Below are positions 31,058 through 39,395 of a stretch of DNA of 64,000 nucleotides, piece after piece. The DNA is taken from contig NZ_LGLV01000010.1 in NCBI RefSeq assembly GCF_001687365.1, positions 124,001-188,000 on the forward strand, written 5' to 3'. The translations under genes were made by a program, and so were the position numbers. Positions within the stretch are counted from its first letter, which is position 1, and each line of letters opens with the position of its first letter. The notes under the pieces are model-generated. The model made no database searches. It had not been told where the DNA came from and saw only the letters and a program-made list of their open reading frames with translations. This stretch comes from Pararhizobium polonicum. GTDB taxonomy: Bacteria; Pseudomonadota; Alphaproteobacteria; Rhizobiales; Rhizobiaceae.

Positions 31058-32326
31058 GTGGCATCCGATTTCAGTCTATCCAAAATCCCCGATCCGAAGG
31101 CATCGACGGTCATCCGGCGGCTCGGCTACGAGGCCGGCCAGAACCTGCGGCTGATCACGGCCGGCGTCGCCATCTTCATCATCCTGCTGCTGGCCGTATC
31201 CTTCTGGGTTTCCAAGAAGGGCGGGGAGGCCGATGAGGCCGTGGCGCATACGGTGCGCAACGAACGCCTCATCTCGCTTGTGCAGTCGCAGCTGCAGGAG
31301 GCGGAAATCAGCCAGCGCGGCTTTCTGCTGACCGGCGATACCTCCTATCTCGAGCCCTATGACAAGGCGGCAAGCACCATCAGCACAAGCGTCGAAGCGC
31401 TCGGTCTCGGCGTATCCGACAATCGCCGGCAGGATGGCAATATCGCGGTACTGCGGTCGTTGAGCACGCAGAAACTGTCGGAGTTGCGCCAGAACATCGA
31501 GCGCCGCCGCGCCGGCGACGAGGCGGCGGCCGTGTCGGGCGTGCGCGGCGGGCAGGGCAAGGTCCTGATGGACGGCGTGCGCGACGTTCTCGAACGCATG
31601 CGCACCGAAGAGGAAAACCTGATGACGCTACGGGCCAATCAGGCCCGGCGTGCCGGTTTCGTGCTGGAGGTGATGGTGATCGGGCTGGCGCTGCTGACGG
31701 CGCTGATGGGGGCGATCGCCGTGCGCGCGACGCTGCGCCGGGCGCGGTCGGCCGAAGCGTCGCGCGATGAGCTGCTGCAGCGCCTCGATCGCAAGCTTCT
31801 GGCGATCATGGCGGCCGATATCGTCGGCTACAGCCGGATGATGGAGGGGGACGAGACCCAGACCCTGTCCCGGCTCAAGGACGTACGCGATCGTATCGAT
31901 CCGATCATCGCCGGCCATGGCGGCAGCATCGTCACCACGGCCGGAGACAGCGTGCTGGTTGCCTTTGCCAGCGCTCTGTCGGCGATCGATTGCGCGGTGG
32001 AGATACAAGGGGCGATGGCGGCCGACAATGCCGAGCTGCCGGAAGACGAACATCTGATGTTCCGCATCGGCATCAATGTCGGCGATGTCATCGTTCAGGA
32101 CGGCGATGTCTTTGGCGACACGGTGAATGTCGCCGCCCGGCTGGAGCCGGTGGCCGAGCCCGGCGGGATCTGCATCTCACGCGCCGTGCGCGATCACATC
32201 CGCAAGCAGAGGCATCTGAGCTTCGAGGATCTGGGGTTTTTGCAGGTCAAGAATATCGCCCACCCCGTCAGCGCGTTCCGGGTGCGGTTCGAGCATGGGG
32301 CGCGGGTCGTGGAAGCATTGAGCTGA
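31058..32326 (+). CDS. CHASE3-class III adenylate/guanylate cyclase
   Basis: The 422-residue membrane protein has a transmembrane helix (about 32-52) and a periplasmic CHASE3 sensor domain (about 53-200, with SQLQEAEISQRGFLLTGD). A second helix (about 205-228) leads to a cytoplasmic class III cyclase domain (about 245-405). Metal-binding aspartates appear in IMAADIVGYSRMMEGDE and GGSIVTTAGDSV. The transition-state region is GDVFGDTVNVAARLE. It should make cAMP in response to an outside signal. The start is GTG 31058. Confidence 0.9.
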   Translation: MASDFSLSKIPDPKASTVIRRLGYEAGQNLRLITAGVAIFIILLLAVSFWVSKKGGEADEAVAHTVRNERLISLVQSQLQEAEISQRGFLLTGDTSYLEPYDKAASTISTSVEALGLGVSDNRRQDGNIAVLRSLSTQKLSELRQNIERRRAGDEAAAVSGVRGGQGKVLMDGVRDVLERMRTEEENLMTLRANQARRAGFVLEVMVIGLALLTALMGAIAVRATLRRARSAEASRDELLQRLDRKLLAIMAADIVGYSRMMEGDETQTLSRLKDVRDRIDPIIAGHGGSIVTTAGDSVLVAFASALSAIDCAVEIQGAMAADNAELPEDEHLMFRIGINVGDVIVQDGDVFGDTVNVAARLEPVAEPGGICISRAVRDHIRKQRHLSFEDLGFLQVKNIAHPVSAFRVRFEHGARVVEALS

Positions 32327-32354
32327 CACACAAGATTTTCCGGCCGTTTGACCG

Positions 32355-32421
32355 GAGATCGAGGAGGCCTACCCCCCTCTGTCGGCGCCGCCGACAGAGG
32401 GGGGTAGGCCTCCTCGATCTC
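32355..32421. repeat. perfect 67-bp palindrome between convergent genes
   Basis: Two exactly complementary 32-bp arms, starting GAGATCGAGGAGGCCTACCC, flank a 3-base centre (GCC). The inner part contains CCCCCCTCTGTCGGC / GCCGACAGAGGGGGG, the same end sequence as the repeats at 16454-16617 and 62836-62954. It lies between the cyclase and the convergent ftsZ2. RNA from either strand would form a very stable hairpin, so it could stop transcription in both directions. Confidence 0.85.
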
Positions 32422-32451
32422 GAACATTGAGCAGTCGAGGGATCAGCCGTC

Positions 32452-33483
32452 TTACTGCAGCGTCCGCTGCTGAAACTGCGGTGGCTGGTCGGCTGGGACA
32501 TTTGCACCCGCGCCCGGAGACTGGGCGTCGAGCCCGGTGGCGACGACCGAAACGCGGAAAACACCATCGAGGTTCTTGTCGAAGATCGCGCCGACGACGA
32601 TGTCGGCGTCCTCATAGACTTCCTCGCGGATGCGGGTGGCGGCCTCGTCCACTTCGAACAGCGTCATGTCGGAGCCGCCGGAAATCGAGATCAGCACGCC
32701 CTTGGCACCCTTCATCGACACTTCGCTCAAGAGCGGGTTGGCGATCGCCGCTTCGGCAGCGCGCGAGGCGCGGCCGTCGCCATGCGCTTCGCCGGTGCCC
32801 ATCATGGCGCGGCCCATGCCCTTCATCACCGATTTGACGTCGGCGAAGTCGAGGTTGATCAGGCCTTCCTTGACGATCAGGTCGGTGATGCAGCCGACGC
32901 CGGAATAGAGAACCCGGTCGGCGATGACGAAGGCATCGGCAAAGGTGGTCTTGGCATCGGCGATGCGGAAGAGATTCTGGTTGGGAATGACGATGACGGT
33001 GTCGGCGGCTTCGCGCAGCCGCTCGATGCCTTCTTCGGCCGATTGCATGCGGCGCTTGCCCTCGAAGCTGAACGGCTTGGTGACGACGGCGACGGTCAGG
33101 ATACCGGCATTGCGCGCGGCCTGCGCGATCACGGGGGCAGCCCCGGTGCCGGTGCCGCCGCCCATGCCGGCGGTGACGAAGCACATATGGGTGCCGCCGA
33201 GATGATCCATGATCTCGTCGATCGATTCCTCCGCCGCCGCGCGGCCGACTTCCGGCAGCGATCCGGCGCCGAGACCTTCGGTTACCTGCGCGCCGAGCTG
33301 GATCAGCCGGGTCGCCTTCGACATGGTCAGCGCCTGCGCGTCGGTATTGGCCGCGACGAATTCGGCGCCCTGCAGACCTTCGGTGATCATGTTGTTGATG
33401 GCATTGCCGCCGCCGCCGCCGACGCCGATGACGGTGATCTTCGGTCTCATTTCCGAAATCACGGGTTTCTTGATCTCTGTCAT
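32452..33483 (-). CDS. ftsZ2: second FtsZ homologue, short form
   Basis: The 343-residue tubulin-like GTPase has the nucleotide-binding loop [12 protein letters not shown] and the tubulin signature [16 protein letters not shown]. The synergy-loop region (about GALVSIT-equivalent [20 protein letters not shown]) is also present. The protein ends about 20 residues after the GTPase core with a short Pro/Gln-rich tail ([11 protein letters not shown]). It lacks the long linker and conserved C-terminal peptide that bind FtsA. This matches the short FtsZ2 of Sinorhizobium meliloti. It stands alone, away from the division cluster. Confidence 0.93.
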   Translation of the reverse strand: MTEIKKPVISEMRPKITVIGVGGGGGNAINNMITEGLQGAEFVAANTDAQALTMSKATRLIQLGAQVTEGLGAGSLPEVGRAAAEESIDEIMDHLGGTHMCFVTAGMGGGTGTGAAPVIAQAARNAGILTVAVVTKPFSFEGKRRMQSAEEGIERLREAADTVIVIPNQNLFRIADAKTTFADAFVIADRVLYSGVGCITDLIVKEGLINLDFADVKSVMKGMGRAMMGTGEAHGDGRASRAAEAAIANPLLSEVSMKGAKGVLISISGGSDMTLFEVDEAATRIREEVYEDADIVVGAIFDKNLDGVFRVSVVATGLDAQSPGAGANVPADQPPQFQQRTLQ

Positions 33484-33734
33484 CGTCTTCTCCTTGGACG
33501 TAATTGCGGCCCCGGCATGTGGAAGCGCGTTCCGGGAGCTGCAATCGAATGCGAAGCGGAGCGGGCGCGAATCAGGCCGCCGCAGGTTAGATTGGCAAAA
33601 AGGCAGAGAGACGGCACGGGTGCAAGAGTCACCGAAGAATATAGCGCCCGCCCGCCGTTGGATCGCAGCATTTGGAGCGTCTTGACGAGGTAAGGGATTT
33701 TCCTTACGTTGACTTCCAACGAATGGAGGCCGCT

Positions 33735-34067
33735 ATGGCAGCTTTGTTAAGGGAAGTCAGCACGATCACCGTGAAGGGCCAGACGACCGTTCCCAAATCG
33801 GTGCGGCAGGCATTGGGCATCGATCTGGGCGGGCGTATCGCCTTTTACGTCGATGACCAACGGCATGTCACCGTCGAACGCGTGGATGACGAAGAGGACG
33901 ATCCTGTTATCGATGGCTTTCTGGCGTTCCTGGCGCGCGATATGCAGAACCATCCGGGCAGGGCCGTCGGTGAAATTTCGGCGAGCCTGCGGGAACGAAT
34001 CGGCATGCTGACCACCGGTATGGAGGTGGATACGGATGCGCCGATCGAAGGCGATGTGGCTCTCTAG
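33735..34067 (+). CDS. prlF: PrlF-type antitoxin (AbrB/SpoVT-like)
   Basis: This 110-residue protein has an N-terminal swapped-hairpin AbrB domain, STITVKGQTTVPKSVRQALGI, and a helical C-terminal part (IDGFLAFLARDMQNHPG) that fits PrlF (SohA). PrlF neutralises the YhaV ribonuclease and represses the operon. ATG 33735 has GGAGG five bases upstream; an in-frame ATG at 33723 is less well placed. The toxin gene starts 2 bp after its stop. Confidence 0.9.
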   Translation: MAALLREVSTITVKGQTTVPKSVRQALGIDLGGRIAFYVDDQRHVTVERVDDEEDDPVIDGFLAFLARDMQNHPGRAVGEISASLRERIGMLTTGMEVDTDAPIEGDVAL

Positions 34068-34069
34068 CC

Positions 34070-34561
34070 ATGGCGGTGGTCAATGGCTGGGCCATCCTTG
34101 CGCATCCGCTTTTCCTCGCCCAGCTGGACAAGCTGACGGCTGCGGTCGAGACGTTGAAGCAGAAACGTCCGGATGATTTTCAGGACAGTTCGAACGCCAA
34201 GCTTCTGGCCGTTCTTGAAGAACTGGTGTTCCGCAAGATACCGGCGGACCCGACCCTGGCGATCTATCGCCAGGGGACGACGCTGGGGCATGACAGGAAA
34301 CACTGGTTCCGGGCGAAGTTCGGCAATGGGCGGTTCCGTTTGTTCTTCCGGTATAATTCCAAAGCAAAGATCATCATTTTTGCCTGGGTGAATGATCAGG
34401 AGACTTTGCGGACCTATGGCTCAAAAACCGATGCCTATCAGGTTTTCAAAACCATGCTGACCGATGGCAATCCGCCGGATGACTGGGCAGCCCTTCTCCA
34501 GGCCGCATCGACGCAGGCTGCGGTCGAGAGCATCGAAAAGGCTTCCGTCAGTCGAGAATAA
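34070..34561 (+). CDS. yhaV: YhaV-type toxin ribonuclease
   Basis: The 163-residue toxin begins VVNGWAILAHPLFLAQLDKL and contains WFRAKFGNGRFRLFFRYN and IIIFAWVNDQETLRTYGSKTDAY. These are the conserved blocks of YhaV, a RelE-superfamily ribonuclease. It is directly downstream of prlF in the standard antitoxin-toxin order. The length and motifs are intact, so it is probably functional. Confidence 0.92.
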   Translation: MAVVNGWAILAHPLFLAQLDKLTAAVETLKQKRPDDFQDSSNAKLLAVLEELVFRKIPADPTLAIYRQGTTLGHDRKHWFRAKFGNGRFRLFFRYNSKAKIIIFAWVNDQETLRTYGSKTDAYQVFKTMLTDGNPPDDWAALLQAASTQAAVESIEKASVSRE

Positions 34562-34639
34562 TGGCCGCGAAAGCCATGCCACAAGCACAAAATCATCCCC
34601 GCTGATCCCCGCGTTTCCATCCTGTGTCATGATGGCAAC

Positions 34640-34985
34640 GTTCTGTCACGGATACACCGCAAGACGTTTGCGGCGAGGCAGGGCTGGCGCTCCACGCAAA
34701 GCCTCGTGGTCTCAATGAAGAGGCTGCGAACGTCAGGCGGACCGGAAGGAGAGCCCCCGGAAACTGGATTCCCCCTGTCCTTCTGGGGCGGGTGTGCCTG
34801 TGTGGCACGCATGCCGGGATGAGAAGCGTGATGTACCGGAACCGTGATGCTGAATGCCGGAACCGGAAGCCTATGTCGCGACGATCGTCCCGGGTCAGAG
34901 AATCCGCAGTCGGGGTCTGTAGGGAGGAAAGCTCCCGAGAGAACGCCAAACGGGGCGCTGGGAAGCGTCATATAAAATTACTCTA
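34640..34985. ncRNA. hairpin-rich non-coding stretch, possible structured RNA
   Basis: The 508-bp gap between yhaV and the TraB-like gene holds no convincing gene, yet it is unusually rich in complementary segments. Examples on the + strand are GTGTGCC-TGTGT-GGCACGC (34792-34810), CCGG-N17-CCGG near 34838-34862, and GGGAG-GAAAG-CTCCC (34922-34936). Many GGAA/GAAA loops are present. The layout is suggestive of a large folded RNA or the remnant of a group II intron-like retroelement. I could not match it to RNase P, tmRNA, SRP RNA or a known riboswitch. Confidence 0.3.
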
Positions 34986-35069
34986 TTGAGGCGGTTTCCA
35001 GTGCCCCGTCCGATTGAGTGCAGGTTTGAAAACCACGGCGGACACCGCGCGGGGGCATTTCGCCGTTGC

Positions 35070-36161
35070 TCAGTTTGCGGCCGACATGCTGGTGATGGTA
35101 AAGCCGTCCTTGCGCAAAAGCTCGATCACGCCGTCCTTGCCCGGCAGGTGCAGGGCGCCAACGGCCATGAACACGGCGCCGCCGTCGAGGATCGGCTGGG
35201 CGCGGGTCGCCATCGTCCTGTTGCGGTCGGTGATGATGCGCTGCTCGAAATCGGCATAGCCGGCATCGCTTTCGGTGGATTTCTCCTCCGAGACGGCCCG
35301 CATCATCGGCATGATCAGGCCGGTATCGCCGCTGAGATAGAGTTCGGTGGTCGTTTCCATGACGTCGGCCACGGTGTCGCCGAGCGCCAGCGTTTCGATC
35401 AGCGCATTCAGGTGAAACTGCACCGGCAGCGCATCCATGGCCTGCAGCTGCTCGACCATGGTTTCCAGCCCCTTCAGGCTCTTGCCCTGCTTCAGCGCGT
35501 CTTCGGCGAGCTTCTTGTCGAGGAAGGAGGCACCGGCCGCCTTGCGGCTCATTTCGCAGGCGGGCAGGGCGACGAAGCTGGCGATCATCCAGGGTTTCAT
35601 CTTGGCAACCAGCGTCAGTGGAATACCGCGCTCTTTGAGGCCAGCTGCCAGCTTTTCCGTTTCCTCGGGCTTGAGGAAATCCTTGATCGACTTGCCGTCG
35701 GCAAACATCGTCAGTCCCGGCTGCATCATGATGGCTGCCGCTGCCTTGCGGTCGTCGACGATCTCGTCGGATTCGACGATCACGGTCTTGGCCGTCTGAT
35801 AGGCGGCATCGGCACCCTTCGGCATGGCCAGCACGCGCGGATCGGTGACATGCATGGTGCCGAGCAGATAGGAGGGGGCGATGCCCTGCTTCTCGATTTT
35901 CCAGAACGTGCCCTTGCCGTTGGGTACGGCGGCGGCTTCCTTTTCCAGTGCCGCGAACCGTGCCGGATCGGAGGTCCGCATCTCGGCGATCAGGTTCTTG
36001 CCGCCGCAGGCAACATCTTCGGCGCGGGCCTTCGATACGGAGAAGAGGGTGACGATCAGGCTGAGGGCGAACAGGACGTGCAACGTGGCGATCAGCGCAA
36101 GGATATTGTCGCCCAGACGATCGGTGACGGAAAGACGGATCGATCGGATAAGGCGGTTCAT
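35070..36161 (-). CDS. TraB/GumN family protein, copy 1
   Basis: The 363-residue protein has an N-terminal membrane/signal segment (about 18-45) and then the TraB/GumN (Tiki-like) domain. The two GxxH-type motifs of the family are YLLGTMHVTDPRV near the front and VGALHLPGKDG near the end, with the central ITDRNRTMA. Tiki relatives are metal-dependent proteases, but bacterial GumN/TraB members are uncharacterised. ATG 36161 gives the best signal segment. It is followed upstream by a tandem paralogue. Confidence 0.85.
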   Translation of the reverse strand: MNRLIRSIRLSVTDRLGDNILALIATLHVLFALSLIVTLFSVSKARAEDVACGGKNLIAEMRTSDPARFAALEKEAAAVPNGKGTFWKIEKQGIAPSYLLGTMHVTDPRVLAMPKGADAAYQTAKTVIVESDEIVDDRKAAAAIMMQPGLTMFADGKSIKDFLKPEETEKLAAGLKERGIPLTLVAKMKPWMIASFVALPACEMSRKAAGASFLDKKLAEDALKQGKSLKGLETMVEQLQAMDALPVQFHLNALIETLALGDTVADVMETTTELYLSGDTGLIMPMMRAVSEEKSTESDAGYADFEQRIITDRNRTMATRAQPILDGGAVFMAVGALHLPGKDGVIELLRKDGFTITSMSAAN

Positions 36162-36260
36162 GTCGGCATGCTCTCCACGGGCGTTGCCGCAACCATACCG
36201 GCGCCGATTTCCCAATCCGTTAACGAAGCGGGTAATCTTGTTTACAACGGATGCCTGGAA

Positions 36261-37319
36261 TCAATGCAGACGGGTGACGGCATATCCCTGTTTGCGGAAA
36301 AGCTCGACCAGTCCCTGCTCGCCGATCAGGTGCATCGCGCCGACCGCAATGAAAGCGTTGCCGTCTTTAAGGAGAGGGGCCGCGCGCTCTGCCATGCGGA
36401 TATTGCGGTCGGTGATCGCGTGTTTCATGAAATCTTCATAGCTGGGATCTTGGGCTGCTGTGGTGCCGAGCACATGGTAGCTCAAGGGAATGAACAGCCC
36501 GATCTCGCCATCGAGGTACATGTCGGTCATGGTCGCAAAGATGTCGTCCAGCTTGTCGTCTGCCTCCATCTGCTGAAGGAGGCTGCGAAGCAGCGGCGCG
36601 GAATCGACCGCATTGATGGATTCCAGCTGCTCAAGCGCGGTCTCAAGCCCGATGACCGTTTTCCCCTCGTCATGGGCGGCGCGGATCAACGCGAGATCGA
36701 GAGGGGCCAATCCCGACGCTGCCCGCCTTTTCTCGCAGGCAGGAGAGCTGATGTGCATGAGCAGCATCCACGGCTTCATTTTGGAGACGGCGAAAAGGGG
36801 AATGCCACGCGCCTTCAGCACCACTTCCAGCCGGCTGACCTCATCGGTATCGAGCAGGGTTTGGATCGAGGTGCCATCGGTGAACATCGTCAGTTCGGGA
36901 TAGGCAAACAGCGCACGCCCGATATCCATCGGCTCGAGACTTTCCAGCTCCAGAGCCACGGTCCCGGCCTCGTCAAAGGGAAGCCATGCCTCCTCCGGCA
37001 TTTCGACAACGCGCGGATCGGTGACATGCATGGTGCCAAGCAGGTAGGACGGCTCTGCACCCGCGCGGTCGATCTTCCAGAAAATACCTTTTCCGTTCGG
37101 CGTTTCCGCGGCCTGTTTGCGCAGATCGGCCAAGGCTTGCGGATCGTCGCGCTCCATTTCGGCCATCAGGTTTTTGCCGGTGCAGACCGGCGGCTCGGCA
37201 GCGTTTGCCGGGGCGGCCAGTGCCAGCTGGAAACCCAGGATGGTGAAAGCCTTGGCAAGCAATGCGCCGGCAGATCGGCAGCGGCTGGAAAAATGGACGA
37301 AGAAAGGAATGCGATGCAT
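36261..37319 (-). CDS. TraB/GumN family protein, copy 2
   Basis: This 352-residue protein has a signal peptide ending near APANA and a TraB/GumN domain parallel to its neighbour. Shared blocks are NGKGIFWKIDRAG, PSYLLGTMHVTDPRVVEMP, KMKPWMLLMH, ITDRNIRMAERA and VGAMHLIGEQGLVELF. The two genes are clearly a tandem duplication that has diverged substantially. The 99-bp gap between them shows no clear separate promoter. ATG 37319 is chosen for the signal peptide; ATG 37361 would add 14 residues. Confidence 0.83.
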   Translation of the reverse strand: MHRIPFFVHFSSRCRSAGALLAKAFTILGFQLALAAPANAAEPPVCTGKNLMAEMERDDPQALADLRKQAAETPNGKGIFWKIDRAGAEPSYLLGTMHVTDPRVVEMPEEAWLPFDEAGTVALELESLEPMDIGRALFAYPELTMFTDGTSIQTLLDTDEVSRLEVVLKARGIPLFAVSKMKPWMLLMHISSPACEKRRAASGLAPLDLALIRAAHDEGKTVIGLETALEQLESINAVDSAPLLRSLLQQMEADDKLDDIFATMTDMYLDGEIGLFIPLSYHVLGTTAAQDPSYEDFMKHAITDRNIRMAERAAPLLKDGNAFIAVGAMHLIGEQGLVELFRKQGYAVTRLH

Positions 37320-37389
37320 CACGGATTTGACCCACAGGCACTTGATCTGAAAACGATGCATGCACTTATGAGTTGTTCTTTGCCCGACT

Positions 37390-38331
37390 TCAAGCGCGCG
37401 GGTGGGCGCGATCGTAGATTTCCAGGAGCCTTGCCGAATCGACGCCGGTATAGACCTGCGTGGTCGACAGGCTGGCATGGCCGAGCAGTTCCTGGATGGT
37501 GCGCAAGTCGCCGCCGCCGGCCAGAAGATGGGTGGCGAAGGAATGGCGCAGCGCATGCGGCGTGGCGGTATCGGGAAGGCCGAGTGCACCGCGTAGCTTC
37601 TGCATTTCGCGCTGGATGATGGCCGGTTGCAGCTTGCCGCCCTTGGCGCCGCGAAACAGCGGCGCATCCGGCGCCAGATGATAGGGGCAGAGCTTTTCAT
37701 AAGCGCGCACCGCATCGACCGCGGCTGTAATCAGCGGCACGATGCGGGTCTTGCCGCCCTTGCCGTCAATGCGCAGTGCCGTCGGCGCGCCGGTGAAATC
37801 GGATGGCGTCATGGCGAGCGCCTCGGAGATGCGCAGGCCGCAGCCGTAGAGCAGGGTCAAGACCGCCGCATTGCGGGTGGCGATCCAGGGTTCCTCGGCA
37901 AGCTGCGCCTCGCTGGTGACGACCATCAGAGCATCGACTGCGGTCAGCGGCTTGGGCAGGGATTTCAGCTGTTTCGGCGAGCGCACGGCGGCTGCGCCTG
38001 CCGCATTGGCAAGGCCCTTCTTTTCGAGATGCCGCAGAAAGGAGCGCAGGCCGGCAAGCCCGCGGCCGAGTGTTCTGGCACCGGCACCGTCGCGTCGGCG
38101 CGAGGCGAGAAAGCCGCGCAGGTCGCCGGGCCGGAGCGCGCTGATGTCGCTGAGCCGGGCCGGGCCGCTCAGATGTCCGGTGAGAAAATACAGGAATTGC
38201 CGCGTGTCGCGCTCATAAGCCTCGACGGTCTTGTCCGACAGGCGCCGCTCTTCGCCCAGCCCCGCAAGCCAGCGCTGGCGCTCCGCCATCAGCTCCGGAT
38301 GACCAATGATCAACAGTTCGTTCACAGGCAT
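37390..38331 (-). CDS. xerC: tyrosine recombinase XerC
   Basis: The 313-residue site-specific recombinase resolves chromosome dimers at dif with XerD. It has a SAM-like N-terminal domain (about 10-115) and a catalytic domain with the full set of residues: Arg in YGCGLRISEAL, Lys in GKGGKTRIVPL, HALRHSFATHLL, then LGHASLSTTQVYT with the nucleophilic Tyr. ATG 38331 is used; a TTG at 38343 is the alternative. The XerC rather than XerD assignment rests on overall similarity and on its neighbour priA in other rhizobia. Confidence 0.88.
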   Translation of the reverse strand: MPVNELLIIGHPELMAERQRWLAGLGEERRLSDKTVEAYERDTRQFLYFLTGHLSGPARLSDISALRPGDLRGFLASRRRDGAGARTLGRGLAGLRSFLRHLEKKGLANAAGAAAVRSPKQLKSLPKPLTAVDALMVVTSEAQLAEEPWIATRNAAVLTLLYGCGLRISEALAMTPSDFTGAPTALRIDGKGGKTRIVPLITAAVDAVRAYEKLCPYHLAPDAPLFRGAKGGKLQPAIIQREMQKLRGALGLPDTATPHALRHSFATHLLAGGGDLRTIQELLGHASLSTTQVYTGVDSARLLEIYDRAHPRA

Positions 38332-38459
38332 ACTCCGCGACAATCACGCGGGGACTCTGCGCGTCAGCCCGTTATGTTTTTCCTAACGGCCCTTGGAATT
38401 TGTCATGTTCGGATCATATTCACCTGCGATAGCTCAGCCAAAGCAAAGCGGAAAAATCC

Positions 38460-39386
38460 ATGGCACGGCGGGATTCGGTCAGCGGTTTCACCTATTTCGC
38501 AGAGACGGTCGCCCTGGTTTCGCACGGCCAGCCCGGTCATATCGTCGATACGCTGATTGCCGAGCGCGGCCAGCGCATCGTCAAGCATCCGCTCTGGCCG
38601 GTGATGCGGCCGTTTCTCTATACGCTGCTGAACTACCGCAAGGCGATCGAGTTTGCCGATGCCGTTGCCAATGCGCCGGGCTTTCAGGCATTCGAGCATC
38701 TGAGCGAAACCCTGTCGCTGGATATCCGGGTGCGCCAGCCGCAGCGCATTCCCGAAAAAGGCGGCTTTCTGCTGGTGAGCAACCACCCGACCGGCATTGC
38801 CGATGGCATCGCCGTGTTCGATCTTTTGAAACACTGCCGTCCTGACATGATGTTCTTTGCCAATCGCGATGCCATCCGGGTCAATCCGCGCTTTGCCGAG
38901 ATGGTCATTCCGGTGGAGTGGCGCGACGAACACAAGACCAAGCTGAAAGCGCGCGAAACGCTGCAGACCACCAACCGGGCCATCTCGGAGGGCAAGGCGA
39001 CTGTCCTTTTTCCATCCGGCCGCATCGCCTATTGGGCAAACGGGCAGCTCAACGAGCGTCCGTGGAAGACCTCGGCCGTCAGCTTTGCCCGCAAATACAA
39101 TCTGCCGATCCTGCCGGTTCACATGTCGGCGCGCAATTCCGGGCTGTTCTACTGGCTGGCCAAGTGGTCGACGGAACTGCGCGACATGACGGTGTTCCAT
39201 GAGCTTCTCAACAAGAAGGGCGACATGTTCGATTTCACCATCGGCAATCTGATCCAGCCGGATGCGCTGGACGGCGATCCGGTGGACGTGACGCGGGCGC
39301 TGGAGCGCCATACTGTCCATGATCTCGCGCGTGATGGCGATGCGGCGTTCCGCAATCCGGTTTCGCTTAAGGAGATGATCGGCTAA
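38460..39386 (+). CDS. lysophospholipid acyltransferase family protein (PlsC-like)
   Basis: The 308-residue protein has a PlsC-type acyltransferase core. The acyl-transfer motif reads SNHPTGIADGIAVFD, a spacing of five residues between His and Asp instead of the usual four. The acceptor-binding motif is VLFPSGRIAYW and a later block is LPILPVHMSARNS. It resembles the GPAT/hemolysin-like branch (COG3176-related) rather than PlsC itself. The substrate is unknown. The next gene begins 9 bp after its stop. Confidence 0.82.
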   Translation: MARRDSVSGFTYFAETVALVSHGQPGHIVDTLIAERGQRIVKHPLWPVMRPFLYTLLNYRKAIEFADAVANAPGFQAFEHLSETLSLDIRVRQPQRIPEKGGFLLVSNHPTGIADGIAVFDLLKHCRPDMMFFANRDAIRVNPRFAEMVIPVEWRDEHKTKLKARETLQTTNRAISEGKATVLFPSGRIAYWANGQLNERPWKTSAVSFARKYNLPILPVHMSARNSGLFYWLAKWSTELRDMTVFHELLNKKGDMFDFTIGNLIQPDALDGDPVDVTRALERHTVHDLARDGDAAFRNPVSLKEMIG

Positions 39387-39395
39387 ATCTGTATC

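Noticed and set aside
34627-34971. A 114-codon frame on the minus strand in the hairpin-rich gap
   Set aside because: Pro/Ser/Arg-rich translation without family resemblance and no good ribosome-binding site. The hairpin density argues for a non-coding role.
34640-34985. RNase P RNA, tmRNA or SRP RNA
   Set aside because: None of the conserved core sequences of these RNAs could be found; only a general resemblance to a large folded RNA remains.
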